The notes: generated from the letters alone by a model not told the origin. A stretch of DNA of 64,000 bases from Sphingobacterium kitahiroshimense (GCF_025961315.1 NZ_JAOQNK010000001.1:4650001-4714000), one strand, 5' to 3'; shown: positions 33,397 to 42,036, numbered from the stretch's first letter. Numbers and translations are program-made.

Positions 33397-35637
33397 ATGT
33401 CAGAAATTAAAATAGATCGTGAAAATACGTCTTTTATGCAAGCTGTTGCTTTTGTTAATCAGACAAATCAACATGTTTTTCTTACAGGAAAAGCAGGGAC
33501 CGGAAAAACGACATTTCTGAAATATATACGTGATCATAGTTATAAAAAAATGGCGATCACCGCGCCAACTGGTGTTGCTGCTATGAATGCGGGAGGAACA
33601 ACCCTTCATTCACTTTTTTGGTTGCCTTTCGGAACTTTTATAGAAGATCACGAGCTGAAATGGGATGAACAAGATGGACATATTTATAATAAAAGCCGCT
33701 TATTCAGTACTATTAAACTAACTAAACAACGTCGGACGATTCTTCAAGAATTGGAATTATTGGTGATTGATGAGGTATCGATGGTTCGGGCTGATACATT
33801 AGATGCTATTAATGTTATTCTGCAATCTGTGCGTCGTGATATGCGACCATTTGGAGGTTTACAATTACTTTTTATCGGCGATCTTTATCAATTACCACCC
33901 GTAGTGCGTGATCATGAGTGGCAGGTTTTGCGAAATCACTACAGCTCTGTATTCTTTTTTAATGCTAAGGTTCTTCGTGACAATCCACCGATTTTATTAG
34001 AGTTAGATAAGATTTATAGACAGCAGGATGAAGGTTTTATTTCCATATTAAATGCAATTCGAAATAATAACTGTGATAGCGAAATGTTGAAAGAATTGAA
34101 TACCTACTATAAGCCAGATTTTGAGCCAAAGGAAGGAGAGCAGTTTATTACGCTTACTTCACATAATCGAAATGCTGATGAAATTAATGGAAAAGCATTG
34201 GCTAATCTGTCTGGTAAGATGCTGAATTTAAAAGCTGTTGTTAAAGATGATTTTTCTCAAGGATCTTATCCCGCAGAAGAGATTCTTTCTTTGAAAATTG
34301 GTGCCCAGGTGATGTTTATACGTAATGATACGGGTGAGGATCGGAAATATTATAATGGTAAGATCGGTACTGTGAAAGATATAAATTTGCAAGCTGGAAC
34401 TGTGGTTGTTAAATTCCCCGATGGAAGTGAGGATGTGACGGCTAAGCGAGAAACTTGGGAAAATATCAAATACAACTATGATAAAGGGCAGGATCAGATC
34501 AAAGAAGAAGTACTGGGGACATTTTCACAGTTTCCGTTGCGGTTAGCTTGGGCGATTACTATTCACAAGAGCCAGGGACTGACATTTGATAAAGCAATTA
34601 TAGATGCGGGTACTTCATTTGCTGCAGGACAGGTTTATGTTGCATTAAGTAGATTGACGAGTTTAAAAGGGTTGGTCCTGAAATCCATTATACCGACCTA
34701 CGCAATTAGAACAGATAGTCAGGTTGTTGATTTTGCATTGCGCTCTTCTTTTCAAACCGATATTAAAGAAATATTGGAACAGTGTCAGAGGTCTTATTTG
34801 GCACAAAACCTAATTCAATGTTTTCGCTGGGATTATCTAACTACTTCATGTCAAGAGCAAGTTATTGCATTAGCTGATCGTAATATCGATAATAAAGTGG
34901 AGGCGGAGGCTTTTTGGTCTACCATACAGTCAAATCTGCTCACACAAGAAAAAGTAGCACATAAATTCATTACACAATTATATGAGCTTTTAAAAAAAAC
35001 AGATCAACATGTAGACTACGCTTTGATCTGTGACCGTACGACTTCAGCGGTCAATTGGTTCTTACCTAAGATGGATCATGATCTCGTTGGTGCGTTGGAA
35101 CAGCATATTAAGGAATGGCAGATTAAGAAACGAACTAAAAAATACATTGATGAGGCTAAAGAACTGTTGTTGGATTTTAAGCGTAAGCGTGAGCAACTTC
35201 AGCAGTGTTTGATTATCGCAGATGCATTATCTAAAAAAGATAATTTTCAGGAAGCTTTGGAACAGGTGCAGGAGCAGTCAAAGACAAAAGAAAAAGAAGA
35301 TTTAGTCGTGCAAAGTGAAGAGGGGGAGAGCTCTAAAAAGTTGGATACAAAGCAGGTAACTCTTGAACTCTACAAGGATGGTGCTAGTATAGAAGAGATC
35401 GCGGTGAAAAGAGGTATGGTAGCGGGAACAATTTATGGACATCTTATTCATTTTGTTGGGACAGAAGTGGAGGCCACAGAATTGATTGAACAGGATAAGC
35501 TGGATCTCATCATTAATACCATAAAAGCACATCCAGATAAATCTTCGTCAGAATTAAAGATGATGCTGGGAGCGAGTATAGACTATCCGCATATTAAAAT
35601 CGGACAAAAAGTTTTAGAAAATCCAGTTCATGATTAA
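33397..35637 (+). CDS. Pif1/RecD-like superfamily 1 helicase with C-terminal HTH_40 domain
   Basis: A 746-residue helicase. Walker A is G-K-A-G-T-G-K-T-T at about 31-39 and Walker B is L-V-I-D-E-V-S-M-V. Motif III is G-D-L-Y-Q-L-P-P-V, and motifs V/VI include I-H-K-S-Q-G-L-T-F and Y-V-A-L-S-R-L-T-S. These are the Pif1/RecD 5'-3' helicase signatures. The region from about 445 is helical, and residues about 650-690 (V-T-L-E-L-Y-K-D-G-A-S-I-E-E-I-A, then T-I-Y-G-H-L) form a helix-turn-helix of the HTH_40 kind otherwise common at the end of RecQ-type helicases. It probably acts in replication or repair. It is a single gene with its own promoter, ending 48 bases before the ATP synthase cluster. 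Confidence 0.85.
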   Translation: MSEIKIDRENTSFMQAVAFVNQTNQHVFLTGKAGTGKTTFLKYIRDHSYKKMAITAPTGVAAMNAGGTTLHSLFWLPFGTFIEDHELKWDEQDGHIYNKSRLFSTIKLTKQRRTILQELELLVIDEVSMVRADTLDAINVILQSVRRDMRPFGGLQLLFIGDLYQLPPVVRDHEWQVLRNHYSSVFFFNAKVLRDNPPILLELDKIYRQQDEGFISILNAIRNNNCDSEMLKELNTYYKPDFEPKEGEQFITLTSHNRNADEINGKALANLSGKMLNLKAVVKDDFSQGSYPAEEILSLKIGAQVMFIRNDTGEDRKYYNGKIGTVKDINLQAGTVVVKFPDGSEDVTAKRETWENIKYNYDKGQDQIKEEVLGTFSQFPLRLAWAITIHKSQGLTFDKAIIDAGTSFAAGQVYVALSRLTSLKGLVLKSIIPTYAIRTDSQVVDFALRSSFQTDIKEILEQCQRSYLAQNLIQCFRWDYLTTSCQEQVIALADRNIDNKVEAEAFWSTIQSNLLTQEKVAHKFITQLYELLKKTDQHVDYALICDRTTSAVNWFLPKMDHDLVGALEQHIKEWQIKKRTKKYIDEAKELLLDFKRKREQLQQCLIIADALSKKDNFQEALEQVQEQSKTKEKEDLVVQSEEGESSKKLDTKQVTLELYKDGASIEEIAVKRGMVAGTIYGHLIHFVGTEVEATELIEQDKLDLIINTIKAHPDKSSSELKMMLGASIDYPHIKIGQKVLENPVHD

Positions 35638-35655
35638 GATGTTTCAAAATATGTG

Positions 35656-35663
35656 TATGTTTG
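35656..35663 (+). promoter_or_regulatory. TAnnTTTG -7 element upstream of the ATP synthase accessory genes
   Basis: TATGTTTG, 22 bases before the ATG at 35686. It overlaps no coding sequence, so the accessory pair can be transcribed apart from the helicase gene. Confidence 0.5.
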
Positions 35664-35685
35664 TAAAAGTTAGCTATAAATAGCC

Positions 35686-35907
35686 ATGGGAAAGTCTAAT
35701 AAAAACCCAAATAAGTGGATGGTTTTTATCTCATTGCCTCTGCAAATGGGAGTCACAATTTATTTGATGTATATGTTAGGCACCTGGCTAGATGAGAAAT
35801 ACCATTTTTCTAATGGTCTTGCCATGAAAATATGCACATTTATAGGTATTTTCGCCTCACTTTATCATTTTATACGAGAAGCTAATCGATTGAACAGGGA
35901 TGAATAA
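35686..35907 (+). CDS. AtpZ/AtpI-type small membrane protein
   Basis: A 73-residue protein with two membrane helices (about 12-32 and 46-64) separated by the short motif G-T-W-L-D-E-K-Y, matching the AtpZ/AtpI family found in front of F-type ATP synthase operons. AtpZ/AtpI proteins help assemble the c-ring or carry Mg2+/Ca2+ in some bacteria. Its position directly upstream of atpI-like and atpB genes supports the call. The next gene overlaps it by 8 bases (35900-35907), so translation is coupled. Sequence identity to characterised AtpZ is limited. Confidence 0.75.
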   Translation: MGKSNKNPNKWMVFISLPLQMGVTIYLMYMLGTWLDEKYHFSNGLAMKICTFIGIFASLYHFIREANRLNRDE

Positions 35908-36304
35908 TTACATTAAATTTATTGCAATACTTCTAATTTTTACTGCAGTCCTCTTTGGGGCGCACTACTTTGCACTACCCTCTTTTGGGATTGCTGATTT
36001 TAAAAGTTTAACTGGTTTTGAATTGTATAGTTTATACGCATTTGAATCTGTTGCTTCATTAGTTGTATTAATTGTTATCCTGATCTCCGATTCCGTAATG
36101 CCTAAAAGTATAGGTTTCATTTTTTTGGGCCTAATTACGTTAAAAGCAGCATTAAGTTATGTTTTTTTTAGAGGAGGATTGAATCATTCGTCCGATGATA
36201 TATTCGAATATAATTTTTTAATCGTATTTTTTCTATACTTGTTTTTTGACGTATTAGTTGCTTTTAAGGTCATTAATAAAGAAGTGGAATCAGTCAATAA
36301 GTAG
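35900..36304 (+). CDS. Small membrane protein of the ATP synthase cluster (AtpI-like)
   Basis: A 134-residue, strongly hydrophobic protein with four likely membrane helices (about 5-25, 42-63, 72-90 and 104-125), spaced as in AtpI/UncI. There is no sequence motif that proves the assignment. It overlaps the AtpZ-like gene by 8 bases and lies 77 bases before the start of atpB, which has its own promoter element. AtpI helps c-ring assembly in several bacteria. The position is the best evidence here. Confidence 0.6.
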   Translation: MNNYIKFIAILLIFTAVLFGAHYFALPSFGIADFKSLTGFELYSLYAFESVASLVVLIVILISDSVMPKSIGFIFLGLITLKAALSYVFFRGGLNHSSDDIFEYNFLIVFFLYLFFDVLVAFKVINKEVESVNK

Positions 36305-36352
36305 TTTTAATAAAAAGTTCAAATTAATCGCAAAAAATGACAAATAATATTG

Positions 36353-36360
36353 TATTTTTG
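36353..36360 (+). promoter_or_regulatory. TAnnTTTG -7 element for the atpB-E-F-H-A-G operon
   Basis: TATTTTTG, 22 bases before the ATG at 36382. It sits inside the longer in-frame reading from 36337 and so argues against that start. Confidence 0.6.
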
Positions 36361-36381
36361 CGCAAAAATAAAAAACAGAAC

Positions 36382-37494
36382 ATGGGGAGCGTTAAGAAAG
36401 CATTTCTTTTTTTTGCAGTAATTTTATTTGCTGTTAGTCCATTTTTAGTAAAGGCATCTGAGTCTCATACAGCTGAGATTTCAACTCACGCAGAAGAGCC
36501 AAAAACTCAGCGGGAGGAAATAGATGAGTATATTGATCACCACTTACAAGACGATCATTATTTCTCTTTGTATACAGATAAAAAAGAAGGTAAGACTTAT
36601 GGATTTCCTTTGCCAGTGATTATCATTGACGGGGGTGTTAAAATTTTTATGTCCTCAGAATTTGATTTTGGTAAAAATACCGTTGAAAAAGATGGACAGT
36701 TTTATAAATTATACCATGGTAAAATCTACAAAACAGATGCTACCGGTACACTTAATTATGATGAACACCATCACCCGACAAATGCTAAGGCATTAGATCT
36801 ATCAATTACTAAAAATGTTGTGGGTTTAATTTTAGCAACTGTTTTGTTATTCTGGGGATTTATTGGCCTAGCAAAAACATACAAAAAGGGAGCGAATAAT
36901 TTACCTAAGGGTGCAGGTCGCGTGTTAGAACCTTTAGTTTTATATGTACGTGACGAGATGGCGGTTCCAAATATTGGACATCGTTATAGAGAATTTATGC
37001 CGTACTTATTGTCTGTTTTCTTCTTAATTCTAGTTTTAAACCTATTAGGTTTAACACCGCTGGGATTCAATGTTACAGGTAATATTTCAGTAACGATATG
37101 TTTAGCAATCTTTACATTTTTATTTGTGAATATTAAAGCAAATAAGGACTACTGGAAGCATATTTTCTGGATGCCAGGAGTACCAGTTCCTTTTAAATTT
37201 GTTTTGGCACCAATTGAAGTATTAGGAATGTTTACAAAACCATTCTCTCTAATGGTTCGTTTGTTTGCCAATATTACAGCTGGACACACTGTTATTATGG
37301 GATTGATTGCAATTGTTTATGTATTGCAACAACAATTAACATTGGGAGGTAGTATCGGGGTGTCTATGCTATTGACAACTTTCCTGATGGTAATTGAAAT
37401 ATTAGTAGCATTTTTACAAGCGTTTATCTTCACGATGTTGTCATCGCTATTTATTGGAATGGCTGTTGAAGAGCACAACGAAGCACATCACTAA
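36382..37494 (+). CDS. atpB: F0F1 ATP synthase subunit a
   Basis: About 370 residues. From the ATG at 36382 the protein begins with a signal-peptide-like segment (K-K-A-F-L-F-F-A-V-I-L-F, ending V-K-A), then about 110 hydrophilic, His-rich residues (H-H-L-Q-D-D-H-Y and H-H-P-T). The core of six membrane helices follows. The key Arg lies in P-F-S-L-M-V-R-L-F-A-N-I-T-A-G-H-T. Subunit a forms the proton half-channels against the c-ring. Long periplasmic N-terminal extensions with signal peptides are typical of Bacteroidota subunit a. The promoter at 36353-36360 excludes the ATG at 36337. Confidence 0.92.
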   Translation: MGSVKKAFLFFAVILFAVSPFLVKASESHTAEISTHAEEPKTQREEIDEYIDHHLQDDHYFSLYTDKKEGKTYGFPLPVIIIDGGVKIFMSSEFDFGKNTVEKDGQFYKLYHGKIYKTDATGTLNYDEHHHPTNAKALDLSITKNVVGLILATVLLFWGFIGLAKTYKKGANNLPKGAGRVLEPLVLYVRDEMAVPNIGHRYREFMPYLLSVFFLILVLNLLGLTPLGFNVTGNISVTICLAIFTFLFVNIKANKDYWKHIFWMPGVPVPFKFVLAPIEVLGMFTKPFSLMVRLFANITAGHTVIMGLIAIVYVLQQQLTLGGSIGVSMLLTTFLMVIEILVAFLQAFIFTMLSSLFIGMAVEEHNEAHH

Positions 37495-37530
37495 GAAATT
37501 TTTTGTTTAATTATATTTAAATCATTTATT

Positions 37531-37719
37531 ATGTACAATTTAATTGGAGCGGGTTTAATCGTTATCGGAGCAGGATTAGGTCTAGGTAAAATCGGTGGTT
37601 CAGCAATGGAAGCTATCGCACGTCAACCAGAAGCAGCATCTAAAATCCAAACTGCGATGATCATTATCGGAGCCTTATTAGAAGGTTTAGCTTTCGGTGC
37701 GTTATTATTAGGTAAATAA
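37531..37719 (+). CDS. atpE: F0F1 ATP synthase subunit c
   Basis: A 62-residue hairpin of two membrane helices. Helix 1 has the packed glycine motif G-A-G-L-G-L-G-K-I-G-G; the polar loop is A-R-Q-P-E-A; helix 2 carries the ion-binding Glu51 in G-A-L-L-E-G-L-A-F. The length is at the short end for the family. No helix-1 Gln of the Na+ type is at the expected place, so proton coupling is likely. It forms the rotor ring. It is 36 bases after atpB and is followed by a strong 17-bp hairpin before atpF. Confidence 0.95.
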   Translation: MYNLIGAGLIVIGAGLGLGKIGGSAMEAIARQPEAASKIQTAMIIIGALLEGLAFGALLLGK

Positions 37720-37735
37720 TCACCCAATGAATTTA

Positions 37736-37774
37736 AAAGTATTATTTATGACGGTTGGTCATAAATAATACTTT
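37736..37774 (+). other. 17-bp perfect hairpin between atpE and atpF
   Basis: AAAGTATTATTTATGAC (37736-37752) pairs perfectly with GTCATAAATAATACTTT (37758-37774) around the loop GGTTG. It lacks a proper T-tract after the stem, so it looks more like an mRNA stabiliser or attenuator than a terminator. Confidence 0.85.
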
Positions 37775-37811
37775 CAATTAGACGAAATACAAAAAATATT
37801 ATCATACATCA

Positions 37812-38312
37812 ATGGAAAAATTAATAGAACAGTTTTCATTTGGTTTGTTTTTCTGGCAAGTCATCATCTTATTAATCATTATCTTTTTATTAGGTAAATT
37901 TGCTTGGAAACCTATCATCGCTGCTTTAGCAGAACGTGAACAAGGTATTTCTGATGCTTTGGAATCTGCTGAAAAAGCTAAATTAGAGATGGCGCGCTTA
38001 ACCAATGAAAACGAATCCTTACTAAAGGAAGCTCGTGTAGAACGTGATCTAATCTTGAAAGAGGCTAAAGAAATGAAAGATAAGATTGTTGCTGAAGCAA
38101 AAAATGTAGCCCATACTGAAGGTGCTAAGATGATAGCTCAAGCATCAATTGAAATCAATGAGCAAAAAAACAAAGCAATGGCAGAAGTAAAGAATCAAGT
38201 TTCTACTTTGGCATTGGATATTGCTCGTAAAGTATTAAGCAAAGAATTTGAAGACCAAAATAAGCAAGAAACGTTAATTGCAGATTTGCTTAAAGACGTG
38301 AAAGTAAACTAA
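37812..38312 (+). CDS. atpF: F0F1 ATP synthase subunit b
   Basis: A 166-residue protein with one N-terminal membrane helix (about 9-30, F-F-W-Q-V-I-I-L-L-I-I-I-F-L) and a long charged coiled coil (G-K-F-A-W-K-P-I, A-L-E-S-A-E-K-A-K-L-E-M). It is the peripheral stalk that holds delta and alpha subunits still against the rotor. The length and pattern match the family. It is 92 bases after atpE, the widest gap before atpA, filled by the hairpin at 37736-37774. atpH follows after 31 bases. Confidence 0.92.
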   Translation: MEKLIEQFSFGLFFWQVIILLIIIFLLGKFAWKPIIAALAEREQGISDALESAEKAKLEMARLTNENESLLKEARVERDLILKEAKEMKDKIVAEAKNVAHTEGAKMIAQASIEINEQKNKAMAEVKNQVSTLALDIARKVLSKEFEDQNKQETLIADLLKDVKVN

Positions 38313-38343
38313 TCGGTCATTCAAATTTTATCATTAAAGAAGT

Positions 38344-38889
38344 ATGTCAGTATTTAAAGTAGCATCAAGATATGCGAAATCATTAATTGATTTGGCAAAA
38401 GAACAAGGTAGTTTGGACGCTATCAAAACAGATATGGATCAATTCATCGAGGTTTTGAAAGCTAATTCTGAGCTACGTGCAGTATTGTCTAATCCAATTA
38501 TTAAATTGGACAAGAAAGTAAATATCTTAGAGGCATTATTTAAAGATAAAATCAATCCTGCTATTTTATCATTCTTCAAGATCATGATTGAAAAAGGTCG
38601 TGCTGAAGTGATCGAGGCTGCTGCTCATGAATTTGTTCGCGAATACAATGAAGTAAAAGGAATTGTAAAAGCTACAGTGATATCTGCAGCACCACTTTCT
38701 GATACTAATTTATCAGAATTAAAAGCAACAATTGCAAATCAAGTTAATGCGCAGGTTTTGATTACAAATAAAGTTGATCAATCTTTGATCGGTGGGTTTG
38801 TAATCACTATTGGTGACAAACAATATGATGCAAGTATTGCAGGTAAATTAAATAGATTAGAAAGATATTTTGAAGGTCAACGCGTTTAG
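38344..38889 (+). CDS. atpH: F0F1 ATP synthase subunit delta
   Basis: A 181-residue soluble protein of the OSCP/delta family. It starts with V-A-S-R-Y-A-K-S-L-I-D-L-A, the usual N-terminal helix, has an N-terminal six-helix bundle to about residue 105, and ends with the beta-rich segment containing D-Q-S-L-I-G-G-F-V-I-T-I-G-D, diagnostic of delta. It links the b stalk to the alpha subunits on top of F1. It lies between atpF and atpA in the usual order, with a short hairpin-forming spacer (38892-38917) after it. Confidence 0.93.
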   Translation: MSVFKVASRYAKSLIDLAKEQGSLDAIKTDMDQFIEVLKANSELRAVLSNPIIKLDKKVNILEALFKDKINPAILSFFKIMIEKGRAEVIEAAAHEFVREYNEVKGIVKATVISAAPLSDTNLSELKATIANQVNAQVLITNKVDQSLIGGFVITIGDKQYDASIAGKLNRLERYFEGQRV

Positions 38890-38891
38890 TG

Positions 38892-38917
38892 TTGATTTTA
38901 GCATTTAACAAAATCAA
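38892..38917 (+). other. Short hairpin between atpH and atpA
   Basis: TTGATTTT (38892-38899) pairs with AAAATCAA (38910-38917) around a 10-base loop. It is weak and AT-rich, so it may be of no consequence. Confidence 0.4.
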
Positions 38918-38938
38918 GAACCCCTTATAATAATAACA

Positions 38939-40513
38939 ATGATAGAGGTAAGACCAGATGAGGTTTCGGCAGTTTTAAGAGAACAATTGTCGGGCTTTAA
39001 ATCAGAAGCCGAACTAGAGGAAGTTGGTACCGTACTTAGTATTGGTGACGGTATTGCTCGTATTTACGGCTTAACTAAAGTTCAGTCCGGTGAATTGGTT
39101 GAATTTGATAACGGATTACAAGGTATCGTATTAAACTTAGAAGAAGACAACGTTGGTGTTGTACTTTTAGGTCCTTCAGACATCGTGAAAGAAGGTGATA
39201 CTATTAAACGTACTAATCGTATTGCATCTATTAAAGTAGGTGAAGGTATGTGCGGACGTGTTGTAAATACATTAGGTCAGCCAATCGATGGTAAAGGACC
39301 TATTACAGGTGAGACATACGAAATGCCAATCGAGCGTAAAGCTCCAGGTGTATTGTTCCGTCAGCCAGTAACGGAGCCATTACAAACAGGTATCAAAGCG
39401 ATCGATGCAATGATTCCAGTAGGTCGTGGACAGCGTGAGCTAGTAATCGGTGACCGTCAGACAGGTAAGACTGCAGTATGTATCGATACAATCTTAAACC
39501 AAAAGGAATTTTATGATGCTGGTCAACCAGTATTCTGTATTTATGTTGCTATTGGTCAAAAGAACTCTACAGTTGCGAATATCGTTCGTACTTTAGAGGA
39601 ACGTGGTGCTATGGCTTATACAGTTGTTGTTGCGGCTTCTGCTGCTGATCCAGCTCCATTACAGTTTTACGCGCCAATGGCGGGTGCTGCTATCGGAGAA
39701 TTCTTCCGTGATACAGGTCGTCCAGCATTGATCGTATATGATGATTTATCAAAACAAGCGGTAGCTTACCGTGAGGTTTCTTTATTATTGAAAAGACCTC
39801 CGGGACGTGAAGCATACCCAGGTGACGTTTTCTACTTACATAGCCGTTTATTAGAAAGAGCTGCGAAAATCAATGCTTCTGATGAGATTGCTAGAAATAT
39901 GAATGATCTTCCTGAGTCTATCAAACACTTGGTAAAAGGTGGTGGTTCATTGACTGCTCTTCCAATTATTGAGACTCAAGCGGGTGACGTTTCTGCTTAT
40001 ATTCCTACAAACGTAATTTCAATTACTGATGGTCAGATTTTCTTGGAGTCTAACTTGTTTAACGCAGGTATCCGTCCAGCGATCAACGTAGGTATTTCTG
40101 TATCTCGTGTAGGAGGTAATGCTCAGATTAAGCCGATGAAGAAGGTAGCTGGTACATTGAAATTAGATCAGGCACAATACCGTGAGCTAGAAGCTTTCGC
40201 GAAATTTGGTTCTGATTTAGATGCAGCAACTAAAGGAGTTTTAGACAAAGGTATCCGTAACGTTGAGATTTTGAAGCAAGCTCAATACTCTCCGGTTTCT
40301 GTTGAAAAACAAGTAGCAATTATTTATGCAGGTACTAAAGGTTTATTCCGTTCAGTTCCAGTAAATAAAGTGAGAGAATTTGAAGAAGAATACTTAACGT
40401 TGTTAGAGCAACGTCATCCAGAAGTTTTAAATGCTTTTAAAGCAGGTAAATTCTCAGATGAGTTAACTTCAGTATTAGAAACAGTAGCTAAAGATTTAGC
40501 ATCAAAATATTAA
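38939..40513 (+). CDS. atpA: F0F1 ATP synthase subunit alpha
   Basis: A 524-residue protein with the P-loop G-D-R-Q-T-G-K-T at about 171-178, the family motif P-A-I-N-V-G-I-S-V-S-R-V-G, and the arginine finger region in the latter. The N-terminal beta-barrel starts I-R-P-D-E-V-S-A-V-L. Alpha subunits bind nucleotide in a non-catalytic way and form the hexamer with beta. The beta and epsilon genes (atpD, atpC) are not next to it; in Bacteroidota they usually sit elsewhere as a pair. A repeat-rich spacer separates it from atpG. Confidence 0.95.
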   Translation: MIEVRPDEVSAVLREQLSGFKSEAELEEVGTVLSIGDGIARIYGLTKVQSGELVEFDNGLQGIVLNLEEDNVGVVLLGPSDIVKEGDTIKRTNRIASIKVGEGMCGRVVNTLGQPIDGKGPITGETYEMPIERKAPGVLFRQPVTEPLQTGIKAIDAMIPVGRGQRELVIGDRQTGKTAVCIDTILNQKEFYDAGQPVFCIYVAIGQKNSTVANIVRTLEERGAMAYTVVVAASAADPAPLQFYAPMAGAAIGEFFRDTGRPALIVYDDLSKQAVAYREVSLLLKRPPGREAYPGDVFYLHSRLLERAAKINASDEIARNMNDLPESIKHLVKGGGSLTALPIIETQAGDVSAYIPTNVISITDGQIFLESNLFNAGIRPAINVGISVSRVGGNAQIKPMKKVAGTLKLDQAQYRELEAFAKFGSDLDAATKGVLDKGIRNVEILKQAQYSPVSVEKQVAIIYAGTKGLFRSVPVNKVREFEEEYLTLLEQRHPEVLNAFKAGKFSDELTSVLETVAKDLASKY

Positions 40514-40519
40514 TTAGAT

Positions 40520-40590
40520 ATGAGTATAGAGTATTGAGTATAGCGAGTTATACTCAATACACAGTACTCAATACTCAAATCTCAAATTAA
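40520..40590 (+). repeat. Repeat-rich spacer with a 12-bp hairpin between atpA and atpG
   Basis: The spacer contains several variants of GAGTATTGAGTATA and its reverse ACTCAATACTC. GTATTGAGTATA (40531-40542) pairs perfectly with TATACTCAATAC (40549-40560), loop GCGAGT, and further copies of TACTCAATACTC lie at 40564-40576. It ends 15-20 bases before the atpG start. Confidence 0.85.
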
Positions 40591-40592
40591 AT

Positions 40593-41486
40593 ATGGCAAA
40601 TTTAAAAGAAGTAAGAATCCGTATCGCATCGGTAACATCAACACAGCAGATTACTAAAGCGATGAAAATGGTATCTGCAGCGAAACTAAAACGCGCTACT
40701 AATGCAATTGTTCAATTGCGTCCGTATGCGAATAAACTTCGTGAAATTTTGGCAGATGTATCTGCAAGTGTAGAAGGAAGTAATTCTCCTTATACGGTAG
40801 ATCGTGAACCAAATAAAGTGTTGATTATTGTTGTTTCTTCTAATAGAGGTTTGGCTGGTGCTTTTAATGCGAATGCAATCAAAACTGCAAATAATTTAGT
40901 TGCTGAAAAGTATGCTGATCAATTACGTAAAGGTGATGTAAGTATCATTACTGTAGGTAAGAAAGGATATGATTTCTATGCTAAAAAGCCTGCTTATAAT
41001 ATTATTGCCAATCATAGTGATTTATTCGGTGCTTTAAATTTTGAGAATACTTCAAAAATCACTGAATTTGTAATGGAACAATTCAAAGAAGGTAACTTTG
41101 ACCGTGTAGAAGTGGTGTATAACCAATTCAGAAATGCAGCGGTACAAATCTTGACTTCGGAACAAATTTTACCATTACTTCCTACGGAAGATACCCTTTC
41201 GACTAAGGAAAAAACTGCTGAGGTTGATTATATTATCGAACCTTCGAAAGAGAAGATCATTGAGGAATTAATTCCTAAAGCTATTAAAATTCAATTGTAT
41301 AAGGCTATTTTGGATTCTCATGCTTCTGAGCATGGTGCCCGTATGACTGCAATGGACAAAGCAACTGATAATGCTGGAGATTTGTTAAAAGCATTGAAGC
41401 TTTCATACAACCAAGCACGTCAAGCTGCTATTACAACAGAATTAACAGAGATTGTTTCTGGTGCAGCGGCATTATCAAACGGATAA
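40593..41486 (+). CDS. atpG: F0F1 ATP synthase subunit gamma
   Basis: A 297-residue protein. The N-terminal helix reads L-K-E-V-R-I-R-I-A-S-V, then Q-Q-I-T-K-A-M-K-M-V-S-A-A-K-L. The central domain contains S-S-N-R-G-L-A-G-A-F-N. The C-terminal helix carries the signature M-T-A-M-D-K-A-T-D-N-A, all standard for gamma, the central rotor shaft. It is the last gene of this cluster and ends at a bidirectional terminator. The spacer in front has a perfect 12-bp hairpin that could affect translation initiation. Confidence 0.95.
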   Translation: MANLKEVRIRIASVTSTQQITKAMKMVSAAKLKRATNAIVQLRPYANKLREILADVSASVEGSNSPYTVDREPNKVLIIVVSSNRGLAGAFNANAIKTANNLVAEKYADQLRKGDVSIITVGKKGYDFYAKKPAYNIIANHSDLFGALNFENTSKITEFVMEQFKEGNFDRVEVVYNQFRNAAVQILTSEQILPLLPTEDTLSTKEKTAEVDYIIEPSKEKIIEELIPKAIKIQLYKAILDSHASEHGARMTAMDKATDNAGDLLKALKLSYNQARQAAITTELTEIVSGAAALSNG

Positions 41487-41507
41487 TTAAGAGTAATATC
41501 AATATAG

Positions 41508-41542
41508 AAAAAGGCGATGAATTTATTTTCATCGCCTTTTTT
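41508..41542. terminator. Bidirectional intrinsic terminator
   Basis: Stem AAAAAGGCGATGA (41508-41520) with TCATCGCCTTTTT (41529-41541), between atpG and the convergent GDYXXLXY gene. Confidence 0.9.
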
Positions 41543-41547
41543 ATGCT

Positions 41548-42036
41548 TTACCTGATCATTTTTTCCCGCTCGTCATAAAGCCCGACTAATAAACTATTTC
41601 CTTTATTATCCACTCTGATCCCTCCGAACTTTGCTTGTTCATATTTTGTGGCATGCCCTTCTTGAAAAAAGAAGGATTCGGCACCAATATTTAAACTATG
41701 TCTATTAGACATCGTGTATTTGATTAAGAGTTCGTCTTTCTTTAGCGGTGTCGTATTGTTTTGCAAGCGAACCCCACTTGCTATACCTTTAGTATTTAAT
41801 TTGACAACAACGTATCCACGTGGAGGCACTTCAGAAGGCGTTATACTGTCTGCTATACTATATCTTAAGCGCATGTAATCGCCTTGCATAAGTGATCTCG
41901 GATCGACAGGTGCTAACTCTAAAAGAATCAGTTTACCCTCTTTTAGAATTTTTTCCTTCTGCAGGATCGTAAAAGCGAAATAAGCAATGATGGCCAATAA
42001 GTTCACTGCAATGATCCAGTTTTTATATTTTTTCAT
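41548..42036 (-). CDS. GDYXXLXY domain-containing protein
   Basis: A 162-residue protein with one N-terminal membrane helix (about 8-25) and the motif G-D-Y-M-R-L-R-Y that names this family, inside P-R-S-L-M-Q-G-D-Y. The rest is a short beta-rich, probably periplasmic domain with V-V-K-L. Its function is unknown. Members nearly always sit with DUF4401/DUF2157 membrane proteins, as here: it overlaps the upstream DUF4401 gene by 14 bases and is the last gene of a three-gene operon. Confidence 0.85.
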   Translation of the reverse strand: MKKYKNWIIAVNLLAIIAYFAFTILQKEKILKEGKLILLELAPVDPRSLMQGDYMRLRYSIADSITPSEVPPRGYVVVKLNTKGIASGVRLQNNTTPLKKDELLIKYTMSNRHSLNIGAESFFFQEGHATKYEQAKFGGIRVDNKGNSLLVGLYDEREKMIR

